DNA of 64,000 nucleotides from Burkholderia sp. WSM2230. Its GTDB lineage: Bacteria; Pseudomonadota; Gammaproteobacteria; Burkholderiales; Burkholderiaceae. How positions within the stretch are numbered: the stretch's first letter is position 1; each line of letters opens with the position of its first letter. Shown in pieces: positions 1 to 9,443 of this stretch. Under the pieces are notes generated by a model. The model was not told the origin of the DNA and did no database searches. It saw only the letters and a list, made by a program, of their open reading frames with translations. The translations under genes and the position numbers were made by a program. The stretch spans positions 643 through 64,642 of the forward strand of contig NZ_AXAJ01000001.1 of the NCBI RefSeq assembly GCF_000472445.1, given 5' to 3'.

Positions 1-936
1 GCCATCGGTTCAGGCGCGCACAGCACTGCAATCGACGCGCTTGCGTTGGGCGCCGGCGCGAGCGCCTCGTTCTCGAACAGCGTCGCGCTCGGCGCAGGCT
101 CGGTGACGACGGTTGGCGCGTTGAGCAACTACATCGCGTATGGCCTGAGCAGTCCGCAATCGTCGATGGGCGAAGTGAACGTCGGCAACCGGCAGATCAC
201 CGGCCTCGCCGCCGGCAAGGCCGGCAGTGACGCCGTGAACGTATCGCAACTGGACGCGGTGGCAAGCCGGTTGACGACACTCATCAGCCAGCAGACGACC
301 AACAACGGCGGCAGCTTCTCGTCGTCGCCCGGCACACCGACGCCGCCGGCGCCTTCGGGGTCGAACTCGTCGGCAGGCGGTCAGGGCGCCGTTGCGTCGG
401 GCACGAACAGCTCGGCGGTGGGCAACGGCTCGACTGCGTCCGGCAGCGGTTCGACCGCGGTGGGCGCGGGGGCAACCTCGACCGGCGCCGGCTCGACGGC
501 GCTAGGTGCGGACAGTAACGACGGCGGCCGCGCGAACGTAGTGGCAGTCGGCTCGAGCGGGACCAACCGGCAGGTGATCAATGTTGCAGCTGGCACGGCA
601 CCCACGGACGCCGTCAACGTGCAGCAGCTGAACGCCGCGCTTTCTCAAGCCAACGCCTACACCGATGCGCGCATGAACGAACTGCAGAACGGTATCAACT
701 CGACCGCGCGCAATGCGTACTCAGGCATCGCGGCGGCAACCGCGCTCACGATGATTCCGGAAGTCGACAAGGACAAGACGCTGTCGCTCGGTATCGGCAC
801 GGCGGGTTTCCGCGGCTATCAGGCGGTGGCGATCGGCGGCACGGCACGCCTGACGGAGAACGTGAAAATGAAAGCGGGCGTGGGCATGAGCCCGGGAGGC
901 ACGACGGTCGGCGTCGGCGCGGCCATGCAATGGTAA
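1..936 (+). CDS. Trimeric autotransporter adhesin, C-terminal part (cut by window edge)
   Basis: The frame is open from the first base, so only the 3' end of a larger gene is present. The visible part has YadA-type head/stalk repeats rich in Gly, Ser and Ala with alternating 'AVG', 'ALG' and 'AxG' units. It also has two neck-like motifs ending DAVNVSQL and DAVNVQQL (near nt 230 and 620). A C-terminal membrane anchor of about 75 residues follows, with short amphipathic strands and a terminal Trp, as usual for outer-membrane barrels. In this family three chains form one 12-strand pore and expose the passenger on the cell surface for adhesion. The full length and N-terminal signal lie outside the window. 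The Ser/Pro-rich linker near nt 330-360 (SSPGTPTPPAPSG) separates two head-like segments. Confidence 0.9.
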   Translation, partial: AIGSGAHSTAIDALALGAGASASFSNSVALGAGSVTTVGALSNYIAYGLSSPQSSMGEVNVGNRQITGLAAGKAGSDAVNVSQLDAVASRLTTLISQQTTNNGGSFSSSPGTPTPPAPSGSNSSAGGQGAVASGTNSSAVGNGSTASGSGSTAVGAGATSTGAGSTALGADSNDGGRANVVAVGSSGTNRQVINVAAGTAPTDAVNVQQLNAALSQANAYTDARMNELQNGINSTARNAYSGIAAATALTMIPEVDKDKTLSLGIGTAGFRGYQAVAIGGTARLTENVKMKAGVGMSPGGTTVGVGAAMQW

Positions 937-945
937 GTCGTCAAA

Positions 946-970
946 GCGGGGCCGCGGCCGCGTGCCCCGC
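946..970 (+). terminator. Stem-loop after the adhesin gene
   Basis: GCGGGGC (946-952) pairs perfectly with GCCCCGC (964-970) around an 11-base GC-rich loop, starting 10 bases after the adhesin stop codon. It is followed by ATTCTTC rather than a strong T-run, so it may be a weak terminator. It also separates the adhesin from the small lipoprotein gene. Confidence 0.4.
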
Positions 971-1003
971 ATTCTTCGCCACACACAGTCTATGGAGTAC
1001 CTG

Positions 1004-1318
1004 ATGAATCGACTCTTTTTCGCAAGCCTTTTTTCCACCGCCGTGCTTGTCGTGACCGGATGCACGGCAGCGAGTGGTCCAACCTTCAACGCCCATTCGG
1101 TCGACTCCAGCAACGGCGCCAGAACCTACCGGGCCGAATGCCACGGATTGTTCGAAAGCGCATCGACGTGCATGGACGTCGCGCGACGCATCTGCGGCGA
1201 CAAGACGGTGCAGCCAATCGACAAAATCGACATGGTTCGCGCTGCCGACGACAAGCGGAACGACCCGCGTGTCCTGCTCTTCAAATGCGCTGAGGAGGCA
1301 AGCGGTACAGCTGGCTAG
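1004..1318 (+). CDS. Small predicted lipoprotein
   Basis: This encodes 104 residues. I chose the ATG at 1004 because GGAG lies 6 bases upstream (994-997) and the protein then opens with a lipoprotein signal: MNR, a hydrophobic stretch, and a lipobox-like VVTGC with the Cys near residue 20. Upstream in-frame ATGs at 962 and 992 would put charged residues ahead of the signal. The mature part is polar with four Cys residues (ECHGLF, STCMDV, RICGDK, LFKCAEE), which could form two disulfides. It sits just downstream of the trimeric autotransporter and may assist its assembly or envelope placement; that is inference from position. I do not recognise a named family. Confidence 0.75.
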   Translation: MNRLFFASLFSTAVLVVTGCTAASGPTFNAHSVDSSNGARTYRAECHGLFESASTCMDVARRICGDKTVQPIDKIDMVRAADDKRNDPRVLLFKCAEEASGTAG

Positions 1319-1476
1319 GCTCTCGCAGCCTCGCCAGTTCGTTCGACCCGCGCATCCGCCGCTCTTTGCGTCGCCGTTTCGCACAGCAAACGCCGAACGC
1401 GACGCACGCTCAACAAATCGCGCAATCGTCTCAACCTGCACCCATGAGGATCGGCCCACGAATGAAACGCCCCGGC

Positions 1477-4125
1477 TCACTCCGCATGCGGCGAGGCGGC
1501 GGCAGGCGACAGTTCCGCCAGCAGCGACATCAGATACTCGATGTTCACCGGCTTGACCAGATGATGGTCGAACCCCGCGGCCTGCACACGCAGATGGTCG
1601 TCGGCCTGGCCGTAGCCCGTCACCGCGATCAGCACGGGCCGGGTTTCGCCCCTCTGGCGAATCAGTTTTGCGAGTTCATAGCCGTCGGTGTCCGGCAGGC
1701 CGATGTCGAGCAGCGCGGCATCCACAGGCTCGGCCTGCGCTTTCGCAAGTGCGTCCTGTGCGCCATACGCGACATCCACGTGATAGCCCTCGCTCTCGCA
1801 AAGCAGGGCGAGCGAGTCGGCGGCGTCCTTGTTGTCGTCGACGATCAGCACGTGCAGCGAAGCGCGCTCGGCATGCGAGGTTCCGCTCGCCGACGGTTCC
1901 TCGTGCAACGGCGCGGGCATTTCTGGCGCATGGGAGAGCGGCAGCCTGATCGACACGGTGGCGCCGCGGCCAGGTCCTGGACTTGCGATGTCGATAGCGC
2001 CGCCATGCAGTTCCACCAGCTTTTTCACCAGCGACAAACCGATGCCGAGACCGCCATGCGCCCGGTCCAGCGTGCGCTCGCCTTGCGCGAACAGATCGAA
2101 GATGTGCGGCAGCAGATCGGACGAAATGCCGCTGCCGTTGTCTTCGATGGTGACGGTAGCGAAGCGCTCGTCGGCGAGCGCGGTCACGCACACGCTGCCG
2201 CCCGGGTCCGTGTACTTGCACGCGTTGTTCAGTACGTTGACGAGAATCTGCGAGAGGCGCAAAGGGTCCGCGTGCAGCCAGACGGGCGCGGGCGGCAGCG
2301 TCACGGTGAGATGCTGGCTGCGCGAGGCCGCCATTGACGATACCGTTTCCAGCGCGCTATACACGGCCGTGCCGAGCAGCACCGGCTCCCGTCGGAGCAC
2401 GATGCGCCCGTGCGTGATGCGCGACACTTCGAGCAGATCGTCGACGAGTTGCGCCATATGATCGACCTGCCGGCTCAGCATGCCGACCAGTTCGCACGAT
2501 TTCATGCCGGCCTCTTTCTCGCGGCGCAGCAGCGCAATCGCGTTGCGCATCGGCGCGAGCGGATTGCGCAGTTCGTGCGCGAGCATCGCGAGAAATTCGT
2601 CCTTGCGGCGATCGGTTTCGCGCAAGGCCAGTTCGAGCGTCTTGCGCTGCGTGATGTCCACCGCGCTCGCGATGACGCGCCACGGCCTGCCGTCGGCGTC
2701 GCGCTGCAAGACGGCCTGGCTTTGAAGCCAGCTTTCGTGGCCGCCCATCATGATGCGGAACTCGAGCGGCTTGCCGAATTCGCCGGTAAGGGCGACGCGT
2801 CGCATCGCGGCGTCCACTGCGGCGCGGTCGTCGGCATGCACGCGATGCAGCGCCGCGTCGTACGCCAATCCGGTCGGCCCAGCGAGCACGCTGGGCGGGG
2901 TGCCGACGCTGTCCCAGCAGACCGTCCATGAATCGAGCGACAGGTATCCGATGGTCATTTTCGCCGCGCGCATGGCCACCTGCAGACGTAGATTGCGCTC
3001 TTCGAGCGCGGCGGCTGCGGCGCGCTCGTCGGTCACATCTGTTGCCATGCAAAACCATTCGCGCAGCGTGCCGTCATCATCGCGCAAAGGCGCGGCACGC
3101 GCGGACATGGTGCGCCAACTGCCGTCGCGCCGGCGCAGCCGGAAAGTCATCGAGCCCGGCATTTCGGATTTGACGATGGCCGACCAGTTCTCGCGCGCGC
3201 GCTCCTGGTCGTCGGGATGAACGAGCTCGAGCCATCCGCGGTGCGCGCTCAGGCCTTCTTGCCGAGCGAACGACTGCCAGTTGCCGAGCTGCTTCGTGTG
3301 GCCCGCCGCGTCCGCGATCCACGTCAGTTCCGAACTCGCTTCCACGAGCGCGCGATAGCGCTGCTCGCTGCGCTCGCGTTCGGTTTGCGCGTCGTGCTGT
3401 TCGGTGATGTCATACGTGACGCCGAATACGCGTTCGATAGCCATGCCATTACCGCAATCCGTTTCGCCGCGCGTGCGCAGCCATGAACGGCGGCCGTCCT
3501 CGAGTTCGATGGGAAAGTCGAGCTCGAAAGGAACGCACTCGTGCAAGCGGCCGGTCAACTCGCGCGCGAACCACGCGCGATGGCTTTCGGGGATTCTGTC
3601 GAAGAGCCATTGCAACGGCACTTCCGCTTCTTGGCGTTCGAGCCCGTAGATTTGCGCGAGCTGCGCGCTGATGCGCGCGGTGCGGCTGCCCATGTCCCAT
3701 TCCCAGGCGCCGACGCGCGCTGCGTCGAGCGCGAAGCGCAGACGCCGTTCGCCGGCTTCGTACGCTTCGCCGGCCTGCACGAAGTCGTCGATGTCCATGG
3801 CGATGCCGCACGCGCCGGAGACCTCGCGCGCGTCGTCAAAAATGGGCTGGATACGCAGCTTGTGCCAGCGGTAGCGACCGTCGAAACGTTTCAGACGCGC
3901 ATTCACCTTCGCGCTTTCACCGGCTGTCAGCGCGCTGCGCCACGCGTCGAGCACGTTCCTGACGTCGCGTTCCAGAACGAACTGATCCCAGTGCAGCGTG
4001 GTGTTCGGCGCGAACGGATTGCCGAGGTACTTGCGACAAGCGGTGTTGGCATAGGTGACGATTCCGCCTGCTTCAGCGGTCCACACGAGAGCCGGAACCT
4101 GGTCGGCAATTTCGTTATTGCTCAT
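1477..4125 (-). CDS. Soluble multi-PAS hybrid histidine kinase
   Basis: The protein has 882 residues and no membrane segment. There are four PAS-type sensor domains at about 8-115, 125-245, 255-370 and 380-495, each ending in a PAC-like 'DIT/DVT' stretch. A HisKA dimerisation domain follows, with phospho-acceptor His517 in LAHELRNP. Then comes a HATPase domain with an N-box NNACKY near 633, G1 'EDNGSGIS' and a G2-like GLGIGLSLVKKL, and finally a C-terminal receiver (about 757-875) with acidic pocket VDD and phospho-acceptor Asp807 in LLDIGLPDTDG. It is therefore a cytoplasmic sensor whose signal output probably goes to an unlinked partner: no response regulator or Hpt gene is adjacent. It lies convergent with the lipoprotein gene and divergent from the TpsA gene. 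Confidence 0.93.
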   Translation of the reverse strand: MSNNEIADQVPALVWTAEAGGIVTYANTACRKYLGNPFAPNTTLHWDQFVLERDVRNVLDAWRSALTAGESAKVNARLKRFDGRYRWHKLRIQPIFDDAREVSGACGIAMDIDDFVQAGEAYEAGERRLRFALDAARVGAWEWDMGSRTARISAQLAQIYGLERQEAEVPLQWLFDRIPESHRAWFARELTGRLHECVPFELDFPIELEDGRRSWLRTRGETDCGNGMAIERVFGVTYDITEQHDAQTERERSEQRYRALVEASSELTWIADAAGHTKQLGNWQSFARQEGLSAHRGWLELVHPDDQERARENWSAIVKSEMPGSMTFRLRRRDGSWRTMSARAAPLRDDDGTLREWFCMATDVTDERAAAAALEERNLRLQVAMRAAKMTIGYLSLDSWTVCWDSVGTPPSVLAGPTGLAYDAALHRVHADDRAAVDAAMRRVALTGEFGKPLEFRIMMGGHESWLQSQAVLQRDADGRPWRVIASAVDITQRKTLELALRETDRRKDEFLAMLAHELRNPLAPMRNAIALLRREKEAGMKSCELVGMLSRQVDHMAQLVDDLLEVSRITHGRIVLRREPVLLGTAVYSALETVSSMAASRSQHLTVTLPPAPVWLHADPLRLSQILVNVLNNACKYTDPGGSVCVTALADERFATVTIEDNGSGISSDLLPHIFDLFAQGERTLDRAHGGLGIGLSLVKKLVELHGGAIDIASPGPGRGATVSIRLPLSHAPEMPAPLHEEPSASGTSHAERASLHVLIVDDNKDAADSLALLCESEGYHVDVAYGAQDALAKAQAEPVDAALLDIGLPDTDGYELAKLIRQRGETRPVLIAVTGYGQADDHLRVQAAGFDHHLVKPVNIEYLMSLLAELSPAAASPHAE

Positions 4126-4473
4126 TGCGTTGTCAATCGCACTGTTCTTACCGCTTTAAAGGACGTCTGTTCAGATAGCAAGTGAGATTGGCACTGCGCT
4201 GCCGAGGCAGAGCGAAAGCGAATCGTCAGGTGCACGCCGCCTCACGGCTATTGGGGAAACCATGGGTTCGCTCCCCCATTGCAGCGCTTCGCCACTATGC
4301 TTTGGCCAATTCCGCAGACCTTTAGGCGCAATACGTCGATATACCACTTCTTCCCGCTCATTGTGCGCCCGAAACCGGCTGCAATAATACGGGCGTGCGC
4401 ACAGTTGGACCGACGCGCGAGAGCCGCATGACATCTGAGCATACGGCGCGCCTTGCGCGGGAAAGGAGACGTG
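4126..4473. other. Divergent intergenic region between the hybrid kinase and TpsA genes
   Basis: These 348 bases hold no convincing gene. They must carry promoters in both directions. The only clear signal is a sigma70-like pair on the plus strand, listed separately. No strong Shine-Dalgarno is seen ahead of the kinase ATG at 4125. Confidence 0.6.
4361..4388 (+). promoter_or_regulatory. Candidate sigma70 promoter for the TpsA gene
   Basis: TTGTGC (4361-4366) and AATAAT (4383-4388) are separated by 16 bases, matching -35 and -10 boxes at 4/6 and 5/6 positions. The pair lies 85 bases upstream of the TpsA start. The call rests on pattern match only. Confidence 0.35.
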
Positions 4474-6738
4474 ATGAACAGGATTCCGCCGGCAGCATAC
4501 GACCAGAACAATTCACGTCGGCGGGAGGCGCGCAATGCGCTGCTGCCGCTTGCCGCGGCGCTATTGTGCTGCGTGAGTTCATTCGACGCGCGAGCCGCGG
4601 GCGCATTGCCCGCAGGCGGGCAATTCGTCGGCGGGACCGGGTCCATCAGCAGCAACGGCACAACGCTGACGATCGATCAGGGCTCGGGACGCGGCGTTGT
4701 GAACTGGAACAGTTTTTCCATCGGCAGCGGCAACCGTGTGGTGTTTGCCAACGGCAACGGCGCGACGCTCAACCGTGTGACCGGCGGCTCACCATCTGCG
4801 ATTCTCGGCACGCTCACCGCAAGCGGCAGCGTCTATCTGATCAACCCGCAAGGCATCCTTGTCGGACGGGGAGGCGTAATTTCGACGAACGGACGCTTCG
4901 TCGCGTCCACGCTCGACGTTGCGGACACCGACGCCTTCATGAACGGCGGGCCGCTGACGCTATCGGGCAATTCGAGCGCGGGCGTGGTCAATCTCGGCAC
5001 GATTGCATCCGGCGGCAGCGACGTATTTCTGATCGCACGGCAGCAGGTGGGCAACGCCGGCACCATTAGTGCGCCGAACGGCACGGTTGAACTGGCGGTC
5101 GGGCAGCAGGTGCTGCTGCAGGATTCGTCGTCGGGCCGACAGGTGTTCGTGCAGCCGGCGCAGCAGGGCGGGGGCGGGACCATCATGAACCGCGGCCTGA
5201 TTCAGGCGGCGCAGATCAGCCTGCAAGCCGTGGACGGCAACATCTACGCGCTCGCCGGCAACCACGAGGCGATTCGCGCGACGGGCACGGCCACGCGCGA
5301 CGGACACGTGTGGCTGGTCGCGGGGCACGGCACGTTGCAAGCGGGTGGCGCAATCGAGGCAAGCGGCGGCACTGTCGACATGAGCGCGGATACGCTCGCG
5401 TTCCCCATGGGCGGCACGACGGTCCGTGCAAATCAGTGGAACATCGCGACACCCAGCTTCACCGTCGACGACAACGCGGCGCGCGCGCTGTCGGCAAGTC
5501 TCGGCACTGGAACGTCGGTCAATCTGCAGACGACCGGCGCAAACGGCAGCACCGGCGACATTGGCGTGAACTCGGGCATCGCGTGGCAAGGCAATGGGTC
5601 GCTCACACTCGCGGCGTATCGCAACCTGAGCATCGCGCAAGGCGCAACCATTGCCAACCAGGGCAGCGGCAACCTCACATTGCGCGCGGATGCCGCCAGC
5701 CTCGATAACGGCGGCAGCATCGCGAATCGCGGCGTGATCGACTGGTCGGGCAGCACAGGGCTCGTCAATGCGCTTTACGATATGAACGGCACCTATAGCG
5801 CCGGCAGCCTGCTCGGCAATCCCGCGTGGAGTGCAGCGCCCGGCAGTGGGCAGCTCACGCAGATCACCGCGTACAAGCTGGTCAACAACGTGACGGACCT
5901 GCAGAACATTTCGCAGGATCTCGCGGGCAACTACGCGCTCGGCACGGACATCGACGCGAGCGGTTATACGTTGACGCCAATCGGCAATCACACGACGCCC
6001 TTCACCGGTCAATTCGACGGCATGTGGCACAGCGTGCGCAATGCACGCATCGAGGTCGCCGACTTCAGCAAGGACTATTCGTCGGGACTCTTCGGCGTAG
6101 TGGGGCTGGCAGGCGTTCTGCGCGACGTGGGCGTGGAAGACGGCCATGTCAGCACGAGTTCTGCCGGCAGCGGCCTTCTGGCGGGTTTGAATCAGGGCGT
6201 GATTGCTAACGCGCACTCGACTGGTGTGGCGATGGAGGTCTATCAGAACGGCACGATGTTCGGCGGACTGGTAGGTCGCAATGAAGGCACCGTCGAGCGC
6301 TCGTGGAGCAGCGCCGCGGTATCGGGCTCGGATGCGAACGGCGGGCTCGTCGGCTACAACCTGGGTTCGATTGCGCAGTCGTACGCGACTGGCAGCGTCA
6401 GCCCGGTTTTCTCGACCGGGTCCGGCGGCGGGCTGGTCGGTATCAACGATGGAAGCGTGAGCCAGTCGTTCGCAACAGGCGCGGTCGAAACGCGAAGGAT
6501 GCCGACGCACGGCGTGGTTGCGTTCGGCTCCGGCACGCTCGCGCCGGACGTCTACTGGAACAGGGAGACGACAGGGCAGGCCGCGAGCGGCGGCAGCCTG
6601 CCGCCGTCTAACGGGCTCACCACCGCGCAGATGAGCGACCCCGCGAGCTTCGCGGGCTATGACTTCGGGGCCAACGGCGTATGGGCGATGCCGTCTGGCG
6701 CGACCCAGCCTGTGTTGCGCTGGCAGCTTGCGCATTAG
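4474..6738 (+). CDS. TpsA exoprotein: haemagglutination domain plus GLUG repeats
   Basis: The start is the ATG at 4474, which has AAAGGAG 5 bases upstream (4462-4468); the in-frame TTG at 4453 has none. The product is 754 residues. After a long positively charged signal region (to about residue 38) comes the filamentous-haemagglutinin N-terminal TPS domain (about 40-150), with the hallmark NPQGILV (about 124-130) and a following VASTLDV. Gly/Asn-rich beta-helix sequence follows. Three GLUG motifs start near residues 597, 624 and 652 (GGLVGRNEGTV, GGLVGYNLGSI, GGLVGINDGSV). It is short for a haemagglutinin and resembles secreted TpsA adhesins or matrix proteins. Secretion should go through the TpsB encoded just downstream. 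Confidence 0.9.
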   Translation: MNRIPPAAYDQNNSRRREARNALLPLAAALLCCVSSFDARAAGALPAGGQFVGGTGSISSNGTTLTIDQGSGRGVVNWNSFSIGSGNRVVFANGNGATLNRVTGGSPSAILGTLTASGSVYLINPQGILVGRGGVISTNGRFVASTLDVADTDAFMNGGPLTLSGNSSAGVVNLGTIASGGSDVFLIARQQVGNAGTISAPNGTVELAVGQQVLLQDSSSGRQVFVQPAQQGGGGTIMNRGLIQAAQISLQAVDGNIYALAGNHEAIRATGTATRDGHVWLVAGHGTLQAGGAIEASGGTVDMSADTLAFPMGGTTVRANQWNIATPSFTVDDNAARALSASLGTGTSVNLQTTGANGSTGDIGVNSGIAWQGNGSLTLAAYRNLSIAQGATIANQGSGNLTLRADAASLDNGGSIANRGVIDWSGSTGLVNALYDMNGTYSAGSLLGNPAWSAAPGSGQLTQITAYKLVNNVTDLQNISQDLAGNYALGTDIDASGYTLTPIGNHTTPFTGQFDGMWHSVRNARIEVADFSKDYSSGLFGVVGLAGVLRDVGVEDGHVSTSSAGSGLLAGLNQGVIANAHSTGVAMEVYQNGTMFGGLVGRNEGTVERSWSSAAVSGSDANGGLVGYNLGSIAQSYATGSVSPVFSTGSGGGLVGINDGSVSQSFATGAVETRRMPTHGVVAFGSGTLAPDVYWNRETTGQAASGGSLPPSNGLTTAQMSDPASFAGYDFGANGVWAMPSGATQPVLRWQLAH

Positions 6739-8509
6739 GCGGCGGGCTTCATTCGCGGATGCGCCGGCGCGCGCGGTCCGCGCGCGTTGGGTGGTGGCGC
6801 CGTGCGCGATGTTTGCTCTGCACGCTTCTGCCGGTTTCGCGCAGGCCTGGCGCGACGTCGCCCCGCAACCCGCGCCGCCGACGCCGCGCAGTGCGCCGTC
6901 GCAACCTTCGGCGTCATCGGCAGAGAATGCCGCGCAGATTGCAGTGGGCCGGCTCGAAGGCCTTGTGTTCGAAGCCGCGGGCAGCAGCGCGCCCGCCTCC
7001 GCAATGCAGCCCGGCATTACCGCCGAACGCCTCCCCATTCTGGACGCAGCATTTCTCCACACGTTCGACAGCGATCTGGGCAAGCCGCTCACATTTGGAC
7101 GCCTCGCCGAAATACGCCACGCCGTGATCGAGCGTTATCGTGCCGCGGGGAAACCGCTCGTGGATGTGTACGTGCCCGAGCAGGACGTGAGTTCCGGCGT
7201 CGTGCGTATCGCGGTTGCGGAGTTTCGCCTCGGTGAAGTGCGCACGAGCGGCAACCGCTACTTCTCCGACGCCCTGTTGAAACGCGAGATGCCGCTCAAG
7301 GCAGGCGACCCGATTCTGCAAGCGGACGTCTCGCTGGGCCTTGCGGTACTCAACGCGAATCCCTATCGACGCGTAGATGCGGTCTTCGCGCCAGGCGAAG
7401 CCGCGAATTCAACCGACGTCATCCTGCAGACCGACGACCGTCTGCCGTTGCGGGCAAACGCCGGCTACGACAACGCCGGTGTGCGCGATCTCGGCCGCGA
7501 CCGCTTCTTCGCGGGCATCGACTATGGCAACCTGTTTGGTCTCGATCAGCACGTCGCGTATCAATTCACGGCGAGCAATGATTTCCTGAGCGGCAATCCC
7601 GACATCGAGGGACGTGCGAACCGCGCGCGCTTTCTGGCCCACGCGCTCAGCTACATTGCGCCGCTGCCGTGGCACGACAGCATCGAATTGTTCGGCGTCT
7701 ATGCGCAGAGCACGCCACGTCTGCCCGACAGTTACGGGCAAACGGGCATTTCCGCGCAGATCAGCGCTCGCTACGACTGGCGTTTGCCGACGACAGGCGA
7801 TACCGCGCAGCTCGTGCAGTTCGGCTATGACTTCAAGCGCAGCAACAACGATCTGGAATTCGGCGGGTTTCAGGTGTTCAACTCGAACACACACGTGCAC
7901 CAGTTTCTGCTCACCTACGATCTGAGCAAGCCGGGCGATGCGGGCGCCGCGCATGCATCCGCGACGCTCGTGGCAAGTCCAGGCGGGCTGGACGGCTCCA
8001 ACAACGACACCGCTTTCGGCACTGCGCGGCACGGCGCGACTGCCCGCTATGCTTATCTGCAGATCGCCGCGCAACGCGCGTTTGCACTCGGCGGTGGCTT
8101 CACGTTAAACACGCGAGGCACCTTCCAGTGGACGCCGAATACCTTATTGCCGAGCGAGGAGATGGGCCTCGGTGGAGAGTCCAGTGTGCGGGGCTACGAG
8201 CCGTACGTCGTGCTAGGCGATCGCGGCTGGAACGTGCAGACGGAATTGCGCGCGCCCGTTTTGCCGTTCGGCGCGAGCAGCGCGGCCGCGCAGCCTTTTG
8301 TGTTCGTCGACGCCGGCCATGCGTGGAACCGGATCGATCAGCCCGCGGAGCCCGGTAACGCATCGCTCGTCAGCGTCGGCGCGGGCGTGCGTTTTCAATG
8401 GTCGCGCTTCGTGGATTTTCGCTGCACGTATGGCGTGCCGCTGCGCGCGCCGGCTCCCGGCGCATCGAAGGCGCCGATGGTGCTTCTGTTCGTTTCCATC
8501 GGCACTTAA
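6659..8509 (+). CDS. TpsB outer-membrane transporter (ShlB/FhaC/HecB family)
   Basis: This is the partner pore of the preceding TpsA. It has a proline-rich N-terminal linker, a POTRA region (about residues 110-235, containing GVVRIAVAEFRLGEVR), and a beta-barrel with the conserved VRGY tetrad of loop 6 (near nt 8185). The family inserts in the outer membrane and exports one TpsA substrate. The start is uncertain. The ATG at 6659 lies 80 bases inside the TpsA gene in another frame. A TTG at 6728 and ATG at 6809 are alternatives, and the TTG would give a more normal signal peptide (positively charged, then APCAMFALHASAGFAQA). The gene overlap or tight spacing indicates translation coupled to TpsA. 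Confidence 0.9.
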   Translation: MTSGPTAYGRCRLARPSLCCAGSLRIRRRASFADAPARAVRARWVVAPCAMFALHASAGFAQAWRDVAPQPAPPTPRSAPSQPSASSAENAAQIAVGRLEGLVFEAAGSSAPASAMQPGITAERLPILDAAFLHTFDSDLGKPLTFGRLAEIRHAVIERYRAAGKPLVDVYVPEQDVSSGVVRIAVAEFRLGEVRTSGNRYFSDALLKREMPLKAGDPILQADVSLGLAVLNANPYRRVDAVFAPGEAANSTDVILQTDDRLPLRANAGYDNAGVRDLGRDRFFAGIDYGNLFGLDQHVAYQFTASNDFLSGNPDIEGRANRARFLAHALSYIAPLPWHDSIELFGVYAQSTPRLPDSYGQTGISAQISARYDWRLPTTGDTAQLVQFGYDFKRSNNDLEFGGFQVFNSNTHVHQFLLTYDLSKPGDAGAAHASATLVASPGGLDGSNNDTAFGTARHGATARYAYLQIAAQRAFALGGGFTLNTRGTFQWTPNTLLPSEEMGLGGESSVRGYEPYVVLGDRGWNVQTELRAPVLPFGASSAAAQPFVFVDAGHAWNRIDQPAEPGNASLVSVGAGVRFQWSRFVDFRCTYGVPLRAPAPGASKAPMVLLFVSIGT

Positions 8510-8524
8510 AGCGCGCGGGATACG

Positions 8525-9217
8525 CTAGACATGAGCCAGCACGCTGCTTGCGAGCTTGCGCAGTTCGTCGAACTGGGTAACCAGTTCAAGGCACAGCACG
8601 AAAGCCAACATCCCCGAAGGTCCCGGGTAGCGTTCGATCCATCGCAAGAGCACAGCTGCGGAACGCGCGCGAATGGCGTCGCGTGTCATGGCGTAGGTGA
8701 TGACGATTCCAATTGCGGCGCCGACCAGCAGGTCCGTCGGATAGTGAAAGCCGAGATAGGCGCGCGGAACGCAGATGAACAACACCGTATACGCCAGCGC
8801 CAGAAGACCGATTCTTCTCCACACAAGAAAAATGCCGGTGGCGATAGCCATCCACAGCATTGCGTGGTCGCTTGGAAACGAGCTCCACGAGGTCAGCAAT
8901 GCGTCTTTCGACACGCTTGTCACGAAGTGCAGATTCAGTTCGGAACTGTAGACCGGGCGCACCCTGAACGGTAGCCAGTGGGTCAGCGCTCTTCCGGCGA
9001 ACAGCGCGAGAAGGCCGCTAAGTACTGTGGCGATGACCATCTCGCGACGCCATGTGCTGCGCTCACCTGCTTGAAACCAGATCCACCACAACAGGGGAAT
9101 CAGCAGCAGACCTTTGAAGGTGTACAGATCTGCGATTGCCTCAATTGCGCGGGTGATGAAGAAGCCAAAATGGATGTGGGAAAGATACGTCTCAATGGTT
9201 GTATCGAAGCTATTCAT
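8525..9217 (-). CDS. PAP2-family membrane phosphatase
   Basis: The product is 230 residues with about five to six hydrophobic segments. The three phosphatase signatures are present: RVRP (about 85-88), PSDH (115-118) and R152 x5 H158 xxx D162 in PRAYLGFHYPTD. His118 and His158 are the expected catalytic pair. Members act on lipid phosphates such as undecaprenyl pyrophosphate or phosphatidylglycerol phosphate, facing the periplasm. I chose the ATG at 9217 because the upstream TTG at 9304 adds a polar 29-residue extension with no family counterpart. The gene is convergent with TpsB (15 bases apart) and divergent from the GYD gene. The specific substrate cannot be told. Confidence 0.87.
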   Translation of the reverse strand: MNSFDTTIETYLSHIHFGFFITRAIEAIADLYTFKGLLLIPLLWWIWFQAGERSTWRREMVIATVLSGLLALFAGRALTHWLPFRVRPVYSSELNLHFVTSVSKDALLTSWSSFPSDHAMLWMAIATGIFLVWRRIGLLALAYTVLFICVPRAYLGFHYPTDLLVGAAIGIVITYAMTRDAIRARSAAVLLRWIERYPGPSGMLAFVLCLELVTQFDELRKLASSVLAHV

Positions 9218-9443
9218 TCTTCTATGGGTATTTAAAGACTTGTGGTGAACCGCTGAAACCGTCTCCCTGTGTTGCTGCTGCGGTGCGCACCATATTTTTA
9301 ACAAAAGGGCTACTGGTTAGTGTACCTGATGACTAATGATCGACGATTTTTCACTAGATGCCTTGCCTATACTGGGCTTTACGCGCCGGAGGCCCGTCCT
9401 GCGCGTCCGGGTCCCCGGCAAGCAACGGGAAAGGGGAAACGTC

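Noticed and set aside
4960..7092. A 710-residue open frame antisense to the TpsA gene
   Set aside because: The plus strand encodes a clear TpsA with TPS and GLUG motifs; the antisense frame has shadow composition and no ribosome-binding site.
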